A stretch of 64,000 bases of DNA from Metapseudomonas resinovorans DSM 21078 (GCF_000423545.1 NZ_AUIE01000014.1:112434-176433), one strand, 5' to 3'. Positions 46,423-55,433 are shown, counted from the stretch's first letter. Translations and numbers: made by a program. Notes: a model not told the origin generated them from the letters alone.

Positions 46423-47324
46423 AAAAGCCCCGTCACCCTGAGCAGATACACGGTCGCCACCGCACCGCCGACGCAGAGCACTGCGCCAAGCAGTGCCTGC
46501 CAACGGAACTGCCGCGCGAGCACATCCTCGCCGTGACTGGACAGCAGGAAGGGCTGTGACTCCGGCGGACGGCGCATCTGGTTCACGGCAGGCGCCGCGC
46601 TGGTGTGGCGATGGCGGTCTTCGGCTTCGAGGCTGGCGGCCAGGCGCACACGCGACCACTCCGCTTCGTCCAACTGGCCATCGCCATTGCTGTCAAAACG
46701 TTGCAGCAAGCCGGCGAAATCGCCCTTCCACTCGCGAATCACCGCCCCCTGGGCCGAGTTCAGGTCCAGCCCCTGGCGCCCACCACCGCTGGTACGAAAA
46801 TCGCCAATGGCATACAGCGGCTCGTCGGCATGCAGGCGTTCCTCGGTGTAACGGTACTCGCCGCCGGACAGCCAGCCAGTCAGGCCGCCAGAAACCAGGG
46901 CACCACGAGGATGACGCTGATGGCCTTTCCAGACCTCGCGGGTCGACGGGCGAACTTCGGCACCGCGCGGATCGATCAGGCATTCGCCCGTGGAGTCGAC
47001 CAGGCGCAGCCAGGCATCGCTGACGCCACTGTCCACCACCCGCCAGCTCTTGTTCTTGCCGCTCTCGCTGTATTCCTCGATGCGATAGCGCCACCAGAGG
47101 CACGGCTTGCCCGTCAGCGGCGCGGCCAACTGGCCCTCGCCGCAGGAATGGAGCAGGCCATACAACTCCACATAGCCTTGGGCGGCAGAGCGGATCTTCG
47201 AAGTCGGGGTATCCAGCAGCAGCCGCGCCTGGGCCAGGCGGCGCAGGCACCACCAGCCGCCACCGGCAAAGGCACCGAGGCTGAACCCCAGGCTGATGGT
47301 CAGCCCGGCGATATCCACAGCCAT
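46419..47324 (-). CDS. GIDE-domain membrane protein with EF-hand
   Basis: 301 residues. TM near the N-terminus (about 5-27), a GIDE-like domain (KPCLWWRYRIEEYSESGKNKSWRVVDSG... LIDPRGAEV..., about 60-185), a canonical calcium EF-hand at 211-222 (D211, N213, D215, Q217, D219, E222) and a C-terminal TM (about 275-298). The GIDE fold is shared with the membrane part of eukaryotic MUL1/MAPL E3 ligases; there is no RING here. Starts 1 bp after the lemA stop, so coupled to it. Confidence 0.82.
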   Translation of the reverse strand: MAVDIAGLTISLGFSLGAFAGGGWWCLRRLAQARLLLDTPTSKIRSAAQGYVELYGLLHSCGEGQLAAPLTGKPCLWWRYRIEEYSESGKNKSWRVVDSGVSDAWLRLVDSTGECLIDPRGAEVRPSTREVWKGHQRHPRGALVSGGLTGWLSGGEYRYTEERLHADEPLYAIGDFRTSGGGRQGLDLNSAQGAVIREWKGDFAGLLQRFDSNGDGQLDEAEWSRVRLAASLEAEDRHRHTSAAPAVNQMRRPPESQPFLLSSHGEDVLARQFRWQALLGAVLCVGGAVATVYLLRVTGLL

Positions 47325-47325
47325 A

Positions 47326-47898
47326 TCAGCCGAACAGGCTCTTGAGGTCGACGTCGGCCTTCTCGGCTTCGCTGAACTCCAGCAGCTCGGCAGCCTTGAA
47401 GCCAAACAGGCCGGCAATGATCACGTCCGGGAACTGCTCGATGCGCACGTTGTTCAGGTTCACCGCCTCGTTGTACAGCTCGCGGCGGTCGGCGATGCCA
47501 TTCTCCAGGCCGCTGATGCGCTGCTGGAGGAACTGAAAACTTTCGTTGGCCTTGAGCTGCGGGTAGTTCTCCGCCAGGGCAAAAAGCTGTCCAAGGCCGG
47601 CACGCAGGCCGCTCTCGGCCTGGCCGAGGGCACCGATATCGCCTTTCTCGCGGGCACTGGCTACCGCATTACGAGCGGAGATCACCCGCTCGAGGGTGGT
47701 GCGCTCGTGCTGCATGTACTGCTTGCAGGTTTCCACCAGCTTGGGCAACTCGTCATGGCGCTGCTTGAGCAGTACCTCGATATTCGACCAGGCCTTGCCC
47801 ACCCCATGTTTGAGGCGCACCAGCGCGTTGTAGAGGATCACCGCATAAGCGACGACAAGTAACAGGACCACGATCAGGGCAACGCTGGTCAGACTCAT
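47326..47898 (-). CDS. lemA: LemA family protein
   Basis: 190 residues. N-terminal membrane helix VALIVVLLLVVAYAVILYNALV, then the LemA helical bundle KAWSNIEVLLKQRHDELPKLVETCKQYMQHERTTLERVISAR, AENYPQLKANESFQFLQQRISGLENGIADRRELYNEAVNLNNVRIEQFPDVIIAGLFGFK. Found widely beside GIDE or TPM-domain proteins; cellular role not defined. It is unrelated to the LemA/GacS sensor kinase. Confidence 0.93.
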   Translation of the reverse strand: MSLTSVALIVVLLLVVAYAVILYNALVRLKHGVGKAWSNIEVLLKQRHDELPKLVETCKQYMQHERTTLERVISARNAVASAREKGDIGALGQAESGLRAGLGQLFALAENYPQLKANESFQFLQQRISGLENGIADRRELYNEAVNLNNVRIEQFPDVIIAGLFGFKAAELLEFSEAEKADVDLKSLFG

Positions 47899-48020
47899 GC
47901 AGGCTTCTCCTTCAGCTGCGGGTCATCAGGGTTATGGCGATTCTAAGGGTGTTTGGCCCACGACGCGGAGACCTTGGACACAGCTGTTGCAAAACGCCCG
48001 ATAACAGCCTTTCCAAAAAT

Positions 48021-48039
48021 GAAAATCTTTCGCATTATG
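48021..48039 (+). promoter_or_regulatory. Fur-box-like site upstream of icmP
   Basis: GAAAATCTTTCGCATTATG matches the 19-bp Fur consensus at 12 positions, including GAxAAT and CATTAT halves. It lies 61 bp before the icmP ATG. It overlaps a perfect 9-bp inverted repeat AAATGAAAA (48017-48025)/TTTTCATTT (48046-48054). Iron control would fit the imelysin gene downstream. Confidence 0.5.
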
Positions 48040-48099
48040 TGTCGGTTTTCATTTGCGCAACTACACATTGCCATCACCCAGAAGCAAAGGACCTCGCAC

Positions 48100-49434
48100 A
48101 TGATTCGTATGCCCCTGGCCACCGCCAGCCTGCTCGCCGTCGCCATCTCCCTCGCCGGTTGCGGTGACGACAAGAAAGAAGCGGCAGCACCGCAAGCCGC
48201 TGCTCCGGCCGCCACCACCGCGGCCCCGGCTGCCACCGCCAAGGTCGACGAGGCCGAGGCCAAGAAGGTCGTTGCCCACTATGCCGACCTCGCCCTGGCC
48301 GTGTTCACCGACGCCCACGCTACCGGCGTGAACCTGCAGAAAGCCGTTGACGCCTTCCTCGCCAAGCCCGACGCCGACACCCTGAAAGCCGCCCGCGAAG
48401 CCTGGCTGGCCGCCCGGGTTCCCTACATGCAGACCGAAGTGTTCCGCTTCGGCAACGCAGTGGTGGACGACTGGGAAGGTCAGCTGAATGCCTGGCCGCT
48501 GGACGAAGGCCTGATCGACTACGTTGCCGGCGATTACCAGCACGCCCTGGGCAACCCCGGCGCCACCGCCAACATCGTCGCCAACACGACCATCCAGGTC
48601 GGCGAAGACAAGATCGACGTCACTGAAATCACCGGCGAGAAGCTGGCCAGCCTGAACGAACTGGGCGGCTCCGAAGCCAACGTCGCTACCGGCTACCACG
48701 CCATCGAATTCCTCCTCTGGGGCCAGGACCTGAACGGCAGCGGCCCGGGCGCCGGCAACCGTCCCGCCACCGACTACGTGGTCAGCGAAGGTTCCACTGG
48801 CGGCCACAGCGAGCGCCGTCGCGCTTACCTGAAAGCCGCCACCGACCTGCTGGTCAGCGACCTGGAATACATGGTCGGCCAGTGGAAAGCCGGCGTTGCC
48901 GACAACTACCGCGCCAAGCTGGAAGCCGAACCGGCTGACTCCGGCCTGCGCAAGATGCTCTTCGGCATGGGCAGCCTGTCCCTCGGCGAGCTGGCGGGCG
49001 AGCGCATGAAGGTCGCCCTGGAAGCCAACTCCACCGAAGACGAGCACGACTGCTTCAGCGACAACACCCACAACTCGCACTTCTACAACGGCAAGGGCAT
49101 CCGCAACGTCTACCTGGGCGAGTACAAGAAGGTCGACGGCACCACCCTGACCGGTCCGAGCCTGTCGTCCCTGGTCGCCAAGATCGACGCCCAGACCGAC
49201 ACCACCCTGAAAGCAGACCTGGAAGCCACCGAAGGCAAGCTGCAAGCCCTGGTGGACAGCGCCAACAAGGGCGTGCACTTCGACCAGCTGATCGCCGCCG
49301 ACAACACCGCCGGCCAGCAACTGGTGCGCGATGCCATCGCTTCCCTGGTCAAGCAGACCGGCGCCATCGAAGAAGCCGCCTCCAAGCTCGGCATCACTGA
49401 CCTGAAGCCGGACAACGCCGATCACCAGTTCTGA
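48100..49434 (+). CDS. icmP: Imelysin-family lipoprotein (IcmP, M75)
   Basis: 444 residues. Lipobox SLAGC (C21), an Ala/Pro-rich linker, then the imelysin fold with the GxHxxE site in ATGYHAIEFLLWGQD (H200, E203). Homologues were described as insulin-cleaving metalloproteinase in P. aeruginosa and as iron-regulated proteins in other bacteria; current evidence favours periplasmic iron binding over proteolysis. ATG 48100 has AAAGGA. A strong terminator and a repeat separate it from the following three genes. Confidence 0.9.
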   Translation: MIRMPLATASLLAVAISLAGCGDDKKEAAAPQAAAPAATTAAPAATAKVDEAEAKKVVAHYADLALAVFTDAHATGVNLQKAVDAFLAKPDADTLKAAREAWLAARVPYMQTEVFRFGNAVVDDWEGQLNAWPLDEGLIDYVAGDYQHALGNPGATANIVANTTIQVGEDKIDVTEITGEKLASLNELGGSEANVATGYHAIEFLLWGQDLNGSGPGAGNRPATDYVVSEGSTGGHSERRRAYLKAATDLLVSDLEYMVGQWKAGVADNYRAKLEAEPADSGLRKMLFGMGSLSLGELAGERMKVALEANSTEDEHDCFSDNTHNSHFYNGKGIRNVYLGEYKKVDGTTLTGPSLSSLVAKIDAQTDTTLKADLEATEGKLQALVDSANKGVHFDQLIAADNTAGQQLVRDAIASLVKQTGAIEEAASKLGITDLKPDNADHQF

Positions 49435-49453
49435 TCGACCCAGCGGTAAGCAG

Positions 49454-49489
49454 AAGCGGATGCGGCCCAGTGCCGCATCCGCTTTTTTT
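49454..49489 (+). terminator. Intrinsic terminator after icmP
   Basis: 12-bp stem AGCGGATGCGGC/GCCGCATCCGCT with a 5-nt loop and seven T. Confidence 0.95.
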
Positions 49490-49515
49490 GTGCCTGCAGT
49501 TGAAGACCCTTTCCT

Positions 49516-49614
49516 TGTAGGGGCGAACTCATTCGCCAAGGGCGGCGCAGCCGCCCCCGTACGGCCCTTCGCGGCAGGACTTTGTCCTGCTTGGCGATTG
49601 AAATCGCCCCTACA
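49516..49614. repeat. Paired intergenic repeat (TGTAGGGGCGA / TCGCCCCTACA)
   Basis: Outer arms TGTAGGGGCGAACTCATTCG and GATTGAAATCGCCCCTACA with an inner GGCAGGACTTTGTCCTGC hairpin. Between icmP and the di-heme gene. Same family as 10648-10748; a half copy (ATCGCCCCTAC) is at 53366-53376. Confidence 0.75.
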
Positions 49615-49728
49615 GAATGAGCATCACAAGCCGTTCCAGAATGTAAGGCAAACGCAAATCCCTCTTATTCAGAGGGCCCAGTCCTGATAAGCTTGCCGGC
49701 CTGTTTCTCGCCGACCGGAACCCCGCCA

Positions 49729-51156
49729 ATGCTTGCTCCACCGGCCTTTCGCCGCCTGTTGCCCCTGCTGCTGGCATTCAGCCTCAGTGCCTGTGACGAC
49801 GCGCCGCGATTCACCCAGGCCGAGCCCGGCGAACACCTTTCCGGCGGCGCCGCGACGGTCCGTCAGTTCGACCACAACGCCTTTTCCATGCCGTCGGCGA
49901 ACCTCACGCCGATGCGTCGTCTGGACTTCAGTGTCGGCAACAGTTTCTTCCGCAACCCCTGGGTGATTGCGCCCGCCACCACCACGGCGCGCGATGGCCT
50001 GGGGCCGCTGTTCAATACCAACGCCTGCCAGAACTGCCATGTGAAGGACGGCCGCGGTCACCCGCCGGCACCCGGCGCGAACAACGCAGTCTCGATGCTG
50101 GTACGGCTGTCGATCCCGTCTGATGCCTCGGCCGAACATGCGCGGCAGCTCGAACGACTGGGCGTGGTGCCGGAGCCGGTATACGGCGGCCAACTTCAGG
50201 ACGTGTCGATTCCCGGCGTCGAGCCTGAGGGCAAGGTGCGAGTCAGCTACGAGCCGGTACCGGTGACCTTTGCCGACGGCACCCGCGTCGAGTTGCGCAA
50301 ACCGCGTCTGGAAATATCCCGTCTAGGCTACGGCCCGATGCACCCGGACACGCTGTTCTCCGCTCGCATCGCCCCTCCGATGATCGGCCTGGGCCTGCTG
50401 GAGGCGATTCCCGAGTCCGCGATCCTGGCCAATGCCGACCCGGAAGATCGCGACGGCGACGGCATCCGTGGCCGCGCCAACCAGGTGTGGGACGACGTCG
50501 CCGGCAAATCGGTACTCGGCCGCTTCGGCTGGAAGGCCGGACAGCCCAATCTGAATCAACAGAATGCTCATGCCTTCTCTGGCGACATGGGCCTGACCAC
50601 CACCTCCTTGCCCCAGGACGATTGCACCGCGACGCAGACCGCTTGCACGTCAGCGGTGAATGGCGGCGAGCCGGAAGTCAGCGACAACATCCTGTCCCTC
50701 GTACTCTTCTACACCCGCAACCTGGCCGTTCCGGCCCGGCGCCAGGTGGACGCAGCGCAGGTGCTGGACGGCAAGGGCCTGTTCCACCAGGCCGGCTGCC
50801 AGGCATGCCATACCCCCAGCTTCACCACGGCGACCGATGCTGTCGAACCCGAGTTGGCCAACCAGGTGATCCGCCCCTACAGCGACCTCCTGCTCCACGA
50901 CATGGGCGAAGCCCTGGCCGATGGCCGCGCCGAGTTCCAAGCCGGCGGTCGCGATTGGCGCACCCCACCGCTCTGGGGCATCGGCCTGACCGAAACGGTG
51001 AGCGGACACACCCAGTTCCTGCACGACGGCCGCGCGCGCAACCTGCTGGAAGCCATCCTCTGGCACGGCGGTGAAGCCGAAGCGGCGAAGCAGAAGGTCC
51101 TGAAATACGACGCCGAGCAGCGCGCCGCGCTGCTGGCCTTCCTGAATTCCCTATAA
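49729..51156 (+). CDS. Di-heme oxidoreductase-type lipoprotein (DHOR family)
   Basis: 475 residues. Signal with lipobox SLSAC (C22), and two c-heme motifs, C100QNCH104 and C357QACH361. Surrounding NPWVIAPATTTARDGLGPLFNTNACQNCHVKDGRG and PPLWGIGLTETVSGHTQFLHDGRARNLLEAILWHGGEA fit the di-heme 'thiol oxidoreductase' family. Likely a periplasmic ferri/ferro or peroxide-type redox enzyme serving the neighbouring imelysins. The start at 49729 gives the signal peptide. 10 bp before the second imelysin. Confidence 0.9.
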   Translation: MLAPPAFRRLLPLLLAFSLSACDDAPRFTQAEPGEHLSGGAATVRQFDHNAFSMPSANLTPMRRLDFSVGNSFFRNPWVIAPATTTARDGLGPLFNTNACQNCHVKDGRGHPPAPGANNAVSMLVRLSIPSDASAEHARQLERLGVVPEPVYGGQLQDVSIPGVEPEGKVRVSYEPVPVTFADGTRVELRKPRLEISRLGYGPMHPDTLFSARIAPPMIGLGLLEAIPESAILANADPEDRDGDGIRGRANQVWDDVAGKSVLGRFGWKAGQPNLNQQNAHAFSGDMGLTTTSLPQDDCTATQTACTSAVNGGEPEVSDNILSLVLFYTRNLAVPARRQVDAAQVLDGKGLFHQAGCQACHTPSFTTATDAVEPELANQVIRPYSDLLLHDMGEALADGRAEFQAGGRDWRTPPLWGIGLTETVSGHTQFLHDGRARNLLEAILWHGGEAEAAKQKVLKYDAEQRAALLAFLNSL

Positions 51157-51166
51157 GGAGCCCCGC

Positions 51167-52231
51167 ATGTTCCGTCCCAAACTGCTGTTCACCAGCCTCG
51201 CGGCCCTGGCCCTGGGTGCCTGCGCCCCGCAGGACCCGCAGGCGCAGACCGCCGCGGCCCTGGCCAAGGACGTGATCCTGCCGACCTACAGCCGCTGGGT
51301 CGAAGCGGACCGCCAGCTCGCCGCCAGCGCCCTGGCCTTCTGCTCCGGCAAGGAAGACCTGGCCAAGGCCCGTGCCGATTTCCTCAACGCGCAGAAAGCC
51401 TGGGCCGAGTTACAGCCGCTGATGGTCGGCCCACTGGCCGAAGGCAACCGCGCCTGGCAGGTGCAGTTCTGGCCGGACAAGAAGAACCTGGTCGGTCGCC
51501 AGGTGGAGCAATTGGTCAAGGCCCAGCCGCAGGTCAATGCTGAAGCCCTGGCCAAGGCCAGCGTGGTGGTCCAGGGCCTGTCTGCCTATGAATACATCCT
51601 CTTCGACAGCAACCTGGACATGGCCGACAGCGCCCAGAAGGCACGCTACTGCCCGCTTCTGGAAGCCATCGGCGAGCGCCAGCAAAGCCTGGCCGAGGAC
51701 ATCCTGGCGCGCTGGAACAGCAAGGACGGCATGCTCGACCAACTGAGCAAATTCCCCAACCAGCGCTACGCCGACTCCCATGAAGCCATCTCCGAGCTGC
51801 TGCGGGTCCAGGTCACCGCCCTCGACACCCTGAAGAAGAAGCTCGGCACCCCGTTGGGCCGCCAGACCAAGGGCCTGCCCCAGCCGATGCAGGCCGAGGC
51901 ATGGCGCAGCGAGAGCTCCCTCTCCAACGTCGCCGCCGCCCTGGCCAGCGCCGAAACGCTCTGGCTGGGCACCGACAAGCACGGCATTCGCAGCCTGCTG
52001 GGCGACGACCAGAAGGCCTTGGCCGAGAAGATCGACGCCGGTTATGTTGAAGCCCGTGGCAAGCTCGATGCGCTCAAGCATCCGCTGGGCGTGCTGCTCG
52101 CCAGCGAAGAAGGCATGAAGCAGGTCAACGACTTCTACGACAGCCTGGACCGCGTGCAACGCCTGCACTCCGGTGAACTGGCCAAGGCCCTGGGCGTGCA
52201 GCTCGGTTTCAACGCCAACGACGGAGACTGA
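51167..52231 (+). CDS. Second imelysin-family lipoprotein
   Basis: 354 residues. Lipobox ALGAC (C19), then the imelysin repeat-like helical fold (WVEADRQLAASALAFCSGKEDLAKARADFLNAQKAWAEL..., VVQGLSAYEYILFDSNLDM). At the position of GxHxxE it has SAYEYIL, so the His of the motif is missing. Paralogue of icmP with probably a different metal site. Operon with the di-heme and DUF1513 genes; AAGGAG before the ATG. Confidence 0.88.
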   Translation: MFRPKLLFTSLAALALGACAPQDPQAQTAAALAKDVILPTYSRWVEADRQLAASALAFCSGKEDLAKARADFLNAQKAWAELQPLMVGPLAEGNRAWQVQFWPDKKNLVGRQVEQLVKAQPQVNAEALAKASVVVQGLSAYEYILFDSNLDMADSAQKARYCPLLEAIGERQQSLAEDILARWNSKDGMLDQLSKFPNQRYADSHEAISELLRVQVTALDTLKKKLGTPLGRQTKGLPQPMQAEAWRSESSLSNVAAALASAETLWLGTDKHGIRSLLGDDQKALAEKIDAGYVEARGKLDALKHPLGVLLASEEGMKQVNDFYDSLDRVQRLHSGELAKALGVQLGFNANDGD

Positions 52232-52232
52232 C

Positions 52233-53327
52233 ATGCTCCGCCGCCAGGTCCTCACTCTCGCCAGCCTGCTGTTTGGTGCCGTCGGTCTGGGCGGCTGGAC
52301 CCTGAGCCGCAAGGGGCAATCGCCCCTGCTGCTCTCCGCCCGCGACGACGCCGATGGTCATCACTACGCCGTGGGCTACCGCCTCGACGGCTCCCAGGTG
52401 TTCGCCACCCGCGTCGCCCAGCGCTGCCACGACATCGTCGAGCACCCCAGCGAGCCCGTGGCGCTCTTCGTCGCCCGCCGTCCGGGCACCGAGAGCTACC
52501 TGGTGGACCTGCGCGACGGCCGCCTGCTGCAGACGCTGATCGCGCGCGAGGACCGCCACTTCTACGGCCACGGTGTCTGGCACCGTGACGGCGAATGGCT
52601 CTACACCACCGAGAACGACACCACCGACCCCGGTCGCGGCATGCTTGGCCGCTACCGCTATCAGGGCGGCAGGCTGATCCATGAAGGCGAGCTGTCCACC
52701 CACGGCCTGGGCCCGCACCAGGTTTCCTGGATGCCCGATGGCGAAACCCTGGTGGTCGCCAATGGCGGCATCCGCACCGAGGCCGAAAGCCGGGTAGAGA
52801 TGAACCTCGACGCCATGGAACCGAGCCTGGTGCTGATGCGCCGCGACGGCAGCCTGCTGTCGAAGGAAACCCTGCCGCAGCAGATGAACAGCATCCGTCA
52901 CCTGGCCATCGGCGCCGACGGCACCATCGTCGCCGGCCAGCAGTACATGGGCGATGCCACCGACCGCGCCGACCTTCTCGCCATCAAACGCCCCGGCCAG
53001 CCCTTCCAGCCCTTCCCGCTGGAGGACGAACAGCGCCTGGCAATGGTCCAGTACACCGCCAGCGTCGCCATCCATGACGAGCTGCGCCTGGTGGCCCTGA
53101 CCGCACCGCGTGGCAACCGCTTCTTCATCTGGGACCTGGACAGCGGCGCCGTTCGCCTGGACGCACCGCTGCCGGACTGCGCCGGTGTCGGCGCGGTGAA
53201 GGACGGCTTCGTCGTCACCTCCGGCCAGGGACGCTGCCGCCTGTACGACTGCCGGGGCGATCAGTTCATCGCCACGCCGCTGCAACTGCCAGCGAGCTTT
53301 TGGGACAACCATCTGCACCTGGCCTGA
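52233..53327 (+). CDS. DUF1513 protein (periplasmic beta-propeller-like)
   Basis: 364 residues. Twin-Arg-free N-terminal signal/anchor (MLRRQVLTLASLLFGAVGLGGW), then repeated beta elements: YGHGVWHRDGEWLYTTENDTTDPGRGMLGRY, HGLGPHQVSWMPDGETLVVANGGIRT, SVAIHDELRLVALTAPRGNRFFIWDLDSG. Family of unknown function constantly linked to imelysins; role in periplasmic iron handling is inferred from context. 1 bp after the imelysin stop. Confidence 0.85.
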   Translation: MLRRQVLTLASLLFGAVGLGGWTLSRKGQSPLLLSARDDADGHHYAVGYRLDGSQVFATRVAQRCHDIVEHPSEPVALFVARRPGTESYLVDLRDGRLLQTLIAREDRHFYGHGVWHRDGEWLYTTENDTTDPGRGMLGRYRYQGGRLIHEGELSTHGLGPHQVSWMPDGETLVVANGGIRTEAESRVEMNLDAMEPSLVLMRRDGSLLSKETLPQQMNSIRHLAIGADGTIVAGQQYMGDATDRADLLAIKRPGQPFQPFPLEDEQRLAMVQYTASVAIHDELRLVALTAPRGNRFFIWDLDSGAVRLDAPLPDCAGVGAVKDGFVVTSGQGRCRLYDCRGDQFIATPLQLPASFWDNHLHLA

Positions 53328-53609
53328 TGGCCCGGTGCAGGATCTCTGCGCCGGGCTTACCGAGGATCGCCCCTACGGAGTCCCCCGCCTTCATGCGGCC
53401 CGCGTGAAACCCCCGCCACTCCTGGTTTCCTGGCACTTTCGTACCCCACAAATTCCCGACTCGGGGCCTTCAGCGGCGCCCCCCGGTGCCGACCTATAGA
53501 GTGCTCGCCAGACACAGGCTCGTCCGCGCCAACGCTGCGCTCGACGTCCTGCAACATTCGTCTGGTAGAGAGCCGACATCCCCCTTCCTTCTCCGAGAGG
53601 CGCAACACC

Positions 53610-55241
53610 ATGTCTCTGCAACGCTCCTTGCGTGGCCAGATCCTCACCCTGCTCGGCGGCAGCCTGCTGCTGCTCCTGCTGATCGCCCTGTCGTGTATCC
53701 ACTTCCTCTCCGGCGGCATCCAGTCCTATCGCGGACTGGTGGACGGCACGCTGGAGGCTTCAAGCCTGGTGGATGAGGCCAACCTCGAGTTCAAGGTGCA
53801 GGTCCAGGAGTGGAAGAACGTGCTCCTGCGCGGCAAGGAGCAGGAGAGCCTGAACAAGTACTGGAGCCAGTTCGAAGGTCAGGAAGCCAAGGTCCAGACC
53901 CTGCTGGGCAAGCTGCTGGACAAGGCCCAAGGCCTCGAAGACAGCGCCTTGAAGGCCAAGGTGGAGAGCCTGCGCAATGAGCACCGCAACCTCGGTATCG
54001 CCTACCGCAAGGGCCGGGATGCCTTCATCGCCGCTGGCGCCGACCCGATAGCCGGGGACAACGCGGTCAAGGGGATCGACCGCGCCGCCAGCGAACAGAT
54101 GAGCGCACTGGTGGCCGAATTGCATGCCCGCGGCACCCAGCAATCCGAAGCCATCAGCGCCAGCGCCGACAGCACCGTGAACCTGGGCATCGTGGTGATG
54201 CTGCTGTCGAGCCTGGGCATCGGACTGTTCAGCCTCTGGCTGATCAACCGCAACCTGATCGCCCCCATCAGCTCGCTGATCGAACACATCGCCCAACTCA
54301 GCCAGGGCAACTTCGGCCAGCGCGTGGATGCCAGCCGCCAGGATGAACTCGGGCGCCTGGCTGTCGCCGCCAACACCCTGCGCGACTTCCTCGCCGACAC
54401 GTTCAATCGCCTCAAGCAGAGCACTACGCAACTGGACAACGCCAGCGGCGAGCTCAATGCCATCGCCAGCCTGATGGCCGAGGGCACCCGTGAGCAGTTC
54501 TCGCGCACCGACCAGGTCGCCACGGCCATGCACGAGATGTCCGCCACCGCCCAGGAAGTGGCACGCCATGCCGCCGAAGCGGCCGGCGCCGCGGACCAGG
54601 CCGACCATTCGGCGCAGCAGGGGGGCTCGGTAATGCAGGCGACCATCCACAGCATCACCGGCATGCGCAGCGAAATCGCCAACACCGCCGACGTGATCCG
54701 CCGCCTGGAAAGCGACAGTGGCCGCATCGGCAAGGTGCTGGAAGTGATTCGCGGCATCGCCGAACAAACCAACCTGCTAGCCCTCAACGCCGCCATCGAG
54801 GCCGCCCGCGCCGGCGACCAGGGCCGGGGATTCGCGGTGGTTGCGGATGAAGTACGCACCCTGGCCCAGCGCACCGCCGAATCCACTGCGGAGATCCACC
54901 AGATCATCGATACGGTGCAGACCGGCGCCCTCAACGCCGTGCGCGCCATCGAGAACGGCCAGAACCGCAGCGAGGAGAGCGTCGCCCAGGTCACCGAAGC
55001 CGGCGCGATGCTGCAACGCATCACTGACGCAGTGGAGGCCATCCGTGACATGAACCGGCAGATCGCCACCGCCGCCGAGGAGCAGACCTCGGTGGCCGAG
55101 GACATCTCGCGCAACCTCACCGAGATCACCGCCATCGCCACCACAAACCAGGAAAACGTGCAGCGCACCCAAGGCGCCAGCCAGCACCTGCACGGTCTTT
55201 CCGGCGACCTCAACCAGCTCACCGCGCGCCTGCGCGCCTGA
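53610..55241 (+). CDS. Methyl-accepting chemotaxis protein
   Basis: 543 residues: TM1 (10-33), periplasmic helical sensor (about 34-188), TM2 (190-212), HAMP (about 213-266) and a signalling domain with the hairpin tip [20 protein letters not shown] within 382-416. No C-terminal CheR-binding pentapeptide. The all-helical sensor region suggests a four-helix-bundle type; ligand unknown. Single gene between the iron module and mexVW. Confidence 0.95.
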   Translation: MSLQRSLRGQILTLLGGSLLLLLLIALSCIHFLSGGIQSYRGLVDGTLEASSLVDEANLEFKVQVQEWKNVLLRGKEQESLNKYWSQFEGQEAKVQTLLGKLLDKAQGLEDSALKAKVESLRNEHRNLGIAYRKGRDAFIAAGADPIAGDNAVKGIDRAASEQMSALVAELHARGTQQSEAISASADSTVNLGIVVMLLSSLGIGLFSLWLINRNLIAPISSLIEHIAQLSQGNFGQRVDASRQDELGRLAVAANTLRDFLADTFNRLKQSTTQLDNASGELNAIASLMAEGTREQFSRTDQVATAMHEMSATAQEVARHAAEAAGAADQADHSAQQGGSVMQATIHSITGMRSEIANTADVIRRLESDSGRIGKVLEVIRGIAEQTNLLALNAAIEAARAGDQGRGFAVVADEVRTLAQRTAESTAEIHQIIDTVQTGALNAVRAIENGQNRSEESVAQVTEAGAMLQRITDAVEAIRDMNRQIATAAEEQTSVAEDISRNLTEITAIATTNQENVQRTQGASQHLHGLSGDLNQLTARLRA

Positions 55242-55404
55242 CCGACAGACGGCACAGGGAGGTGCCGCCCCGGACTTGGCCCACCGATCAGAAACAACCA
55301 GGTTTCCGCAAGAGGAAATGTCGTAAAACTTCGCGATCTCCGTCGATCATCTCCGCCCGAAATCGACTATTCCCCCGAAAGCAATCTTCTGCAATTTCTT
55401 GTCT

Positions 55405-55433
55405 TTGACTTGGTCTAAGTCTGGTACTAAGGT
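55405..55433 (+). promoter_or_regulatory. Candidate mexV promoter with direct repeat
   Basis: TTGACT (55405-55410) as -35. GGTCTAAG (55412-55419) and GGTACTAAG (55423-55431) form a direct repeat in 11-bp phase across the spacer/-10 region. Possible regulator site; no linked regulator gene. Confidence 0.35.

Noticed and set aside
47326..47898. LemA as the GacS/LemA sensor kinase
   Set aside because: The protein is a 190-residue helical LemA-family protein with one membrane helix and no kinase domains; only the name is shared.
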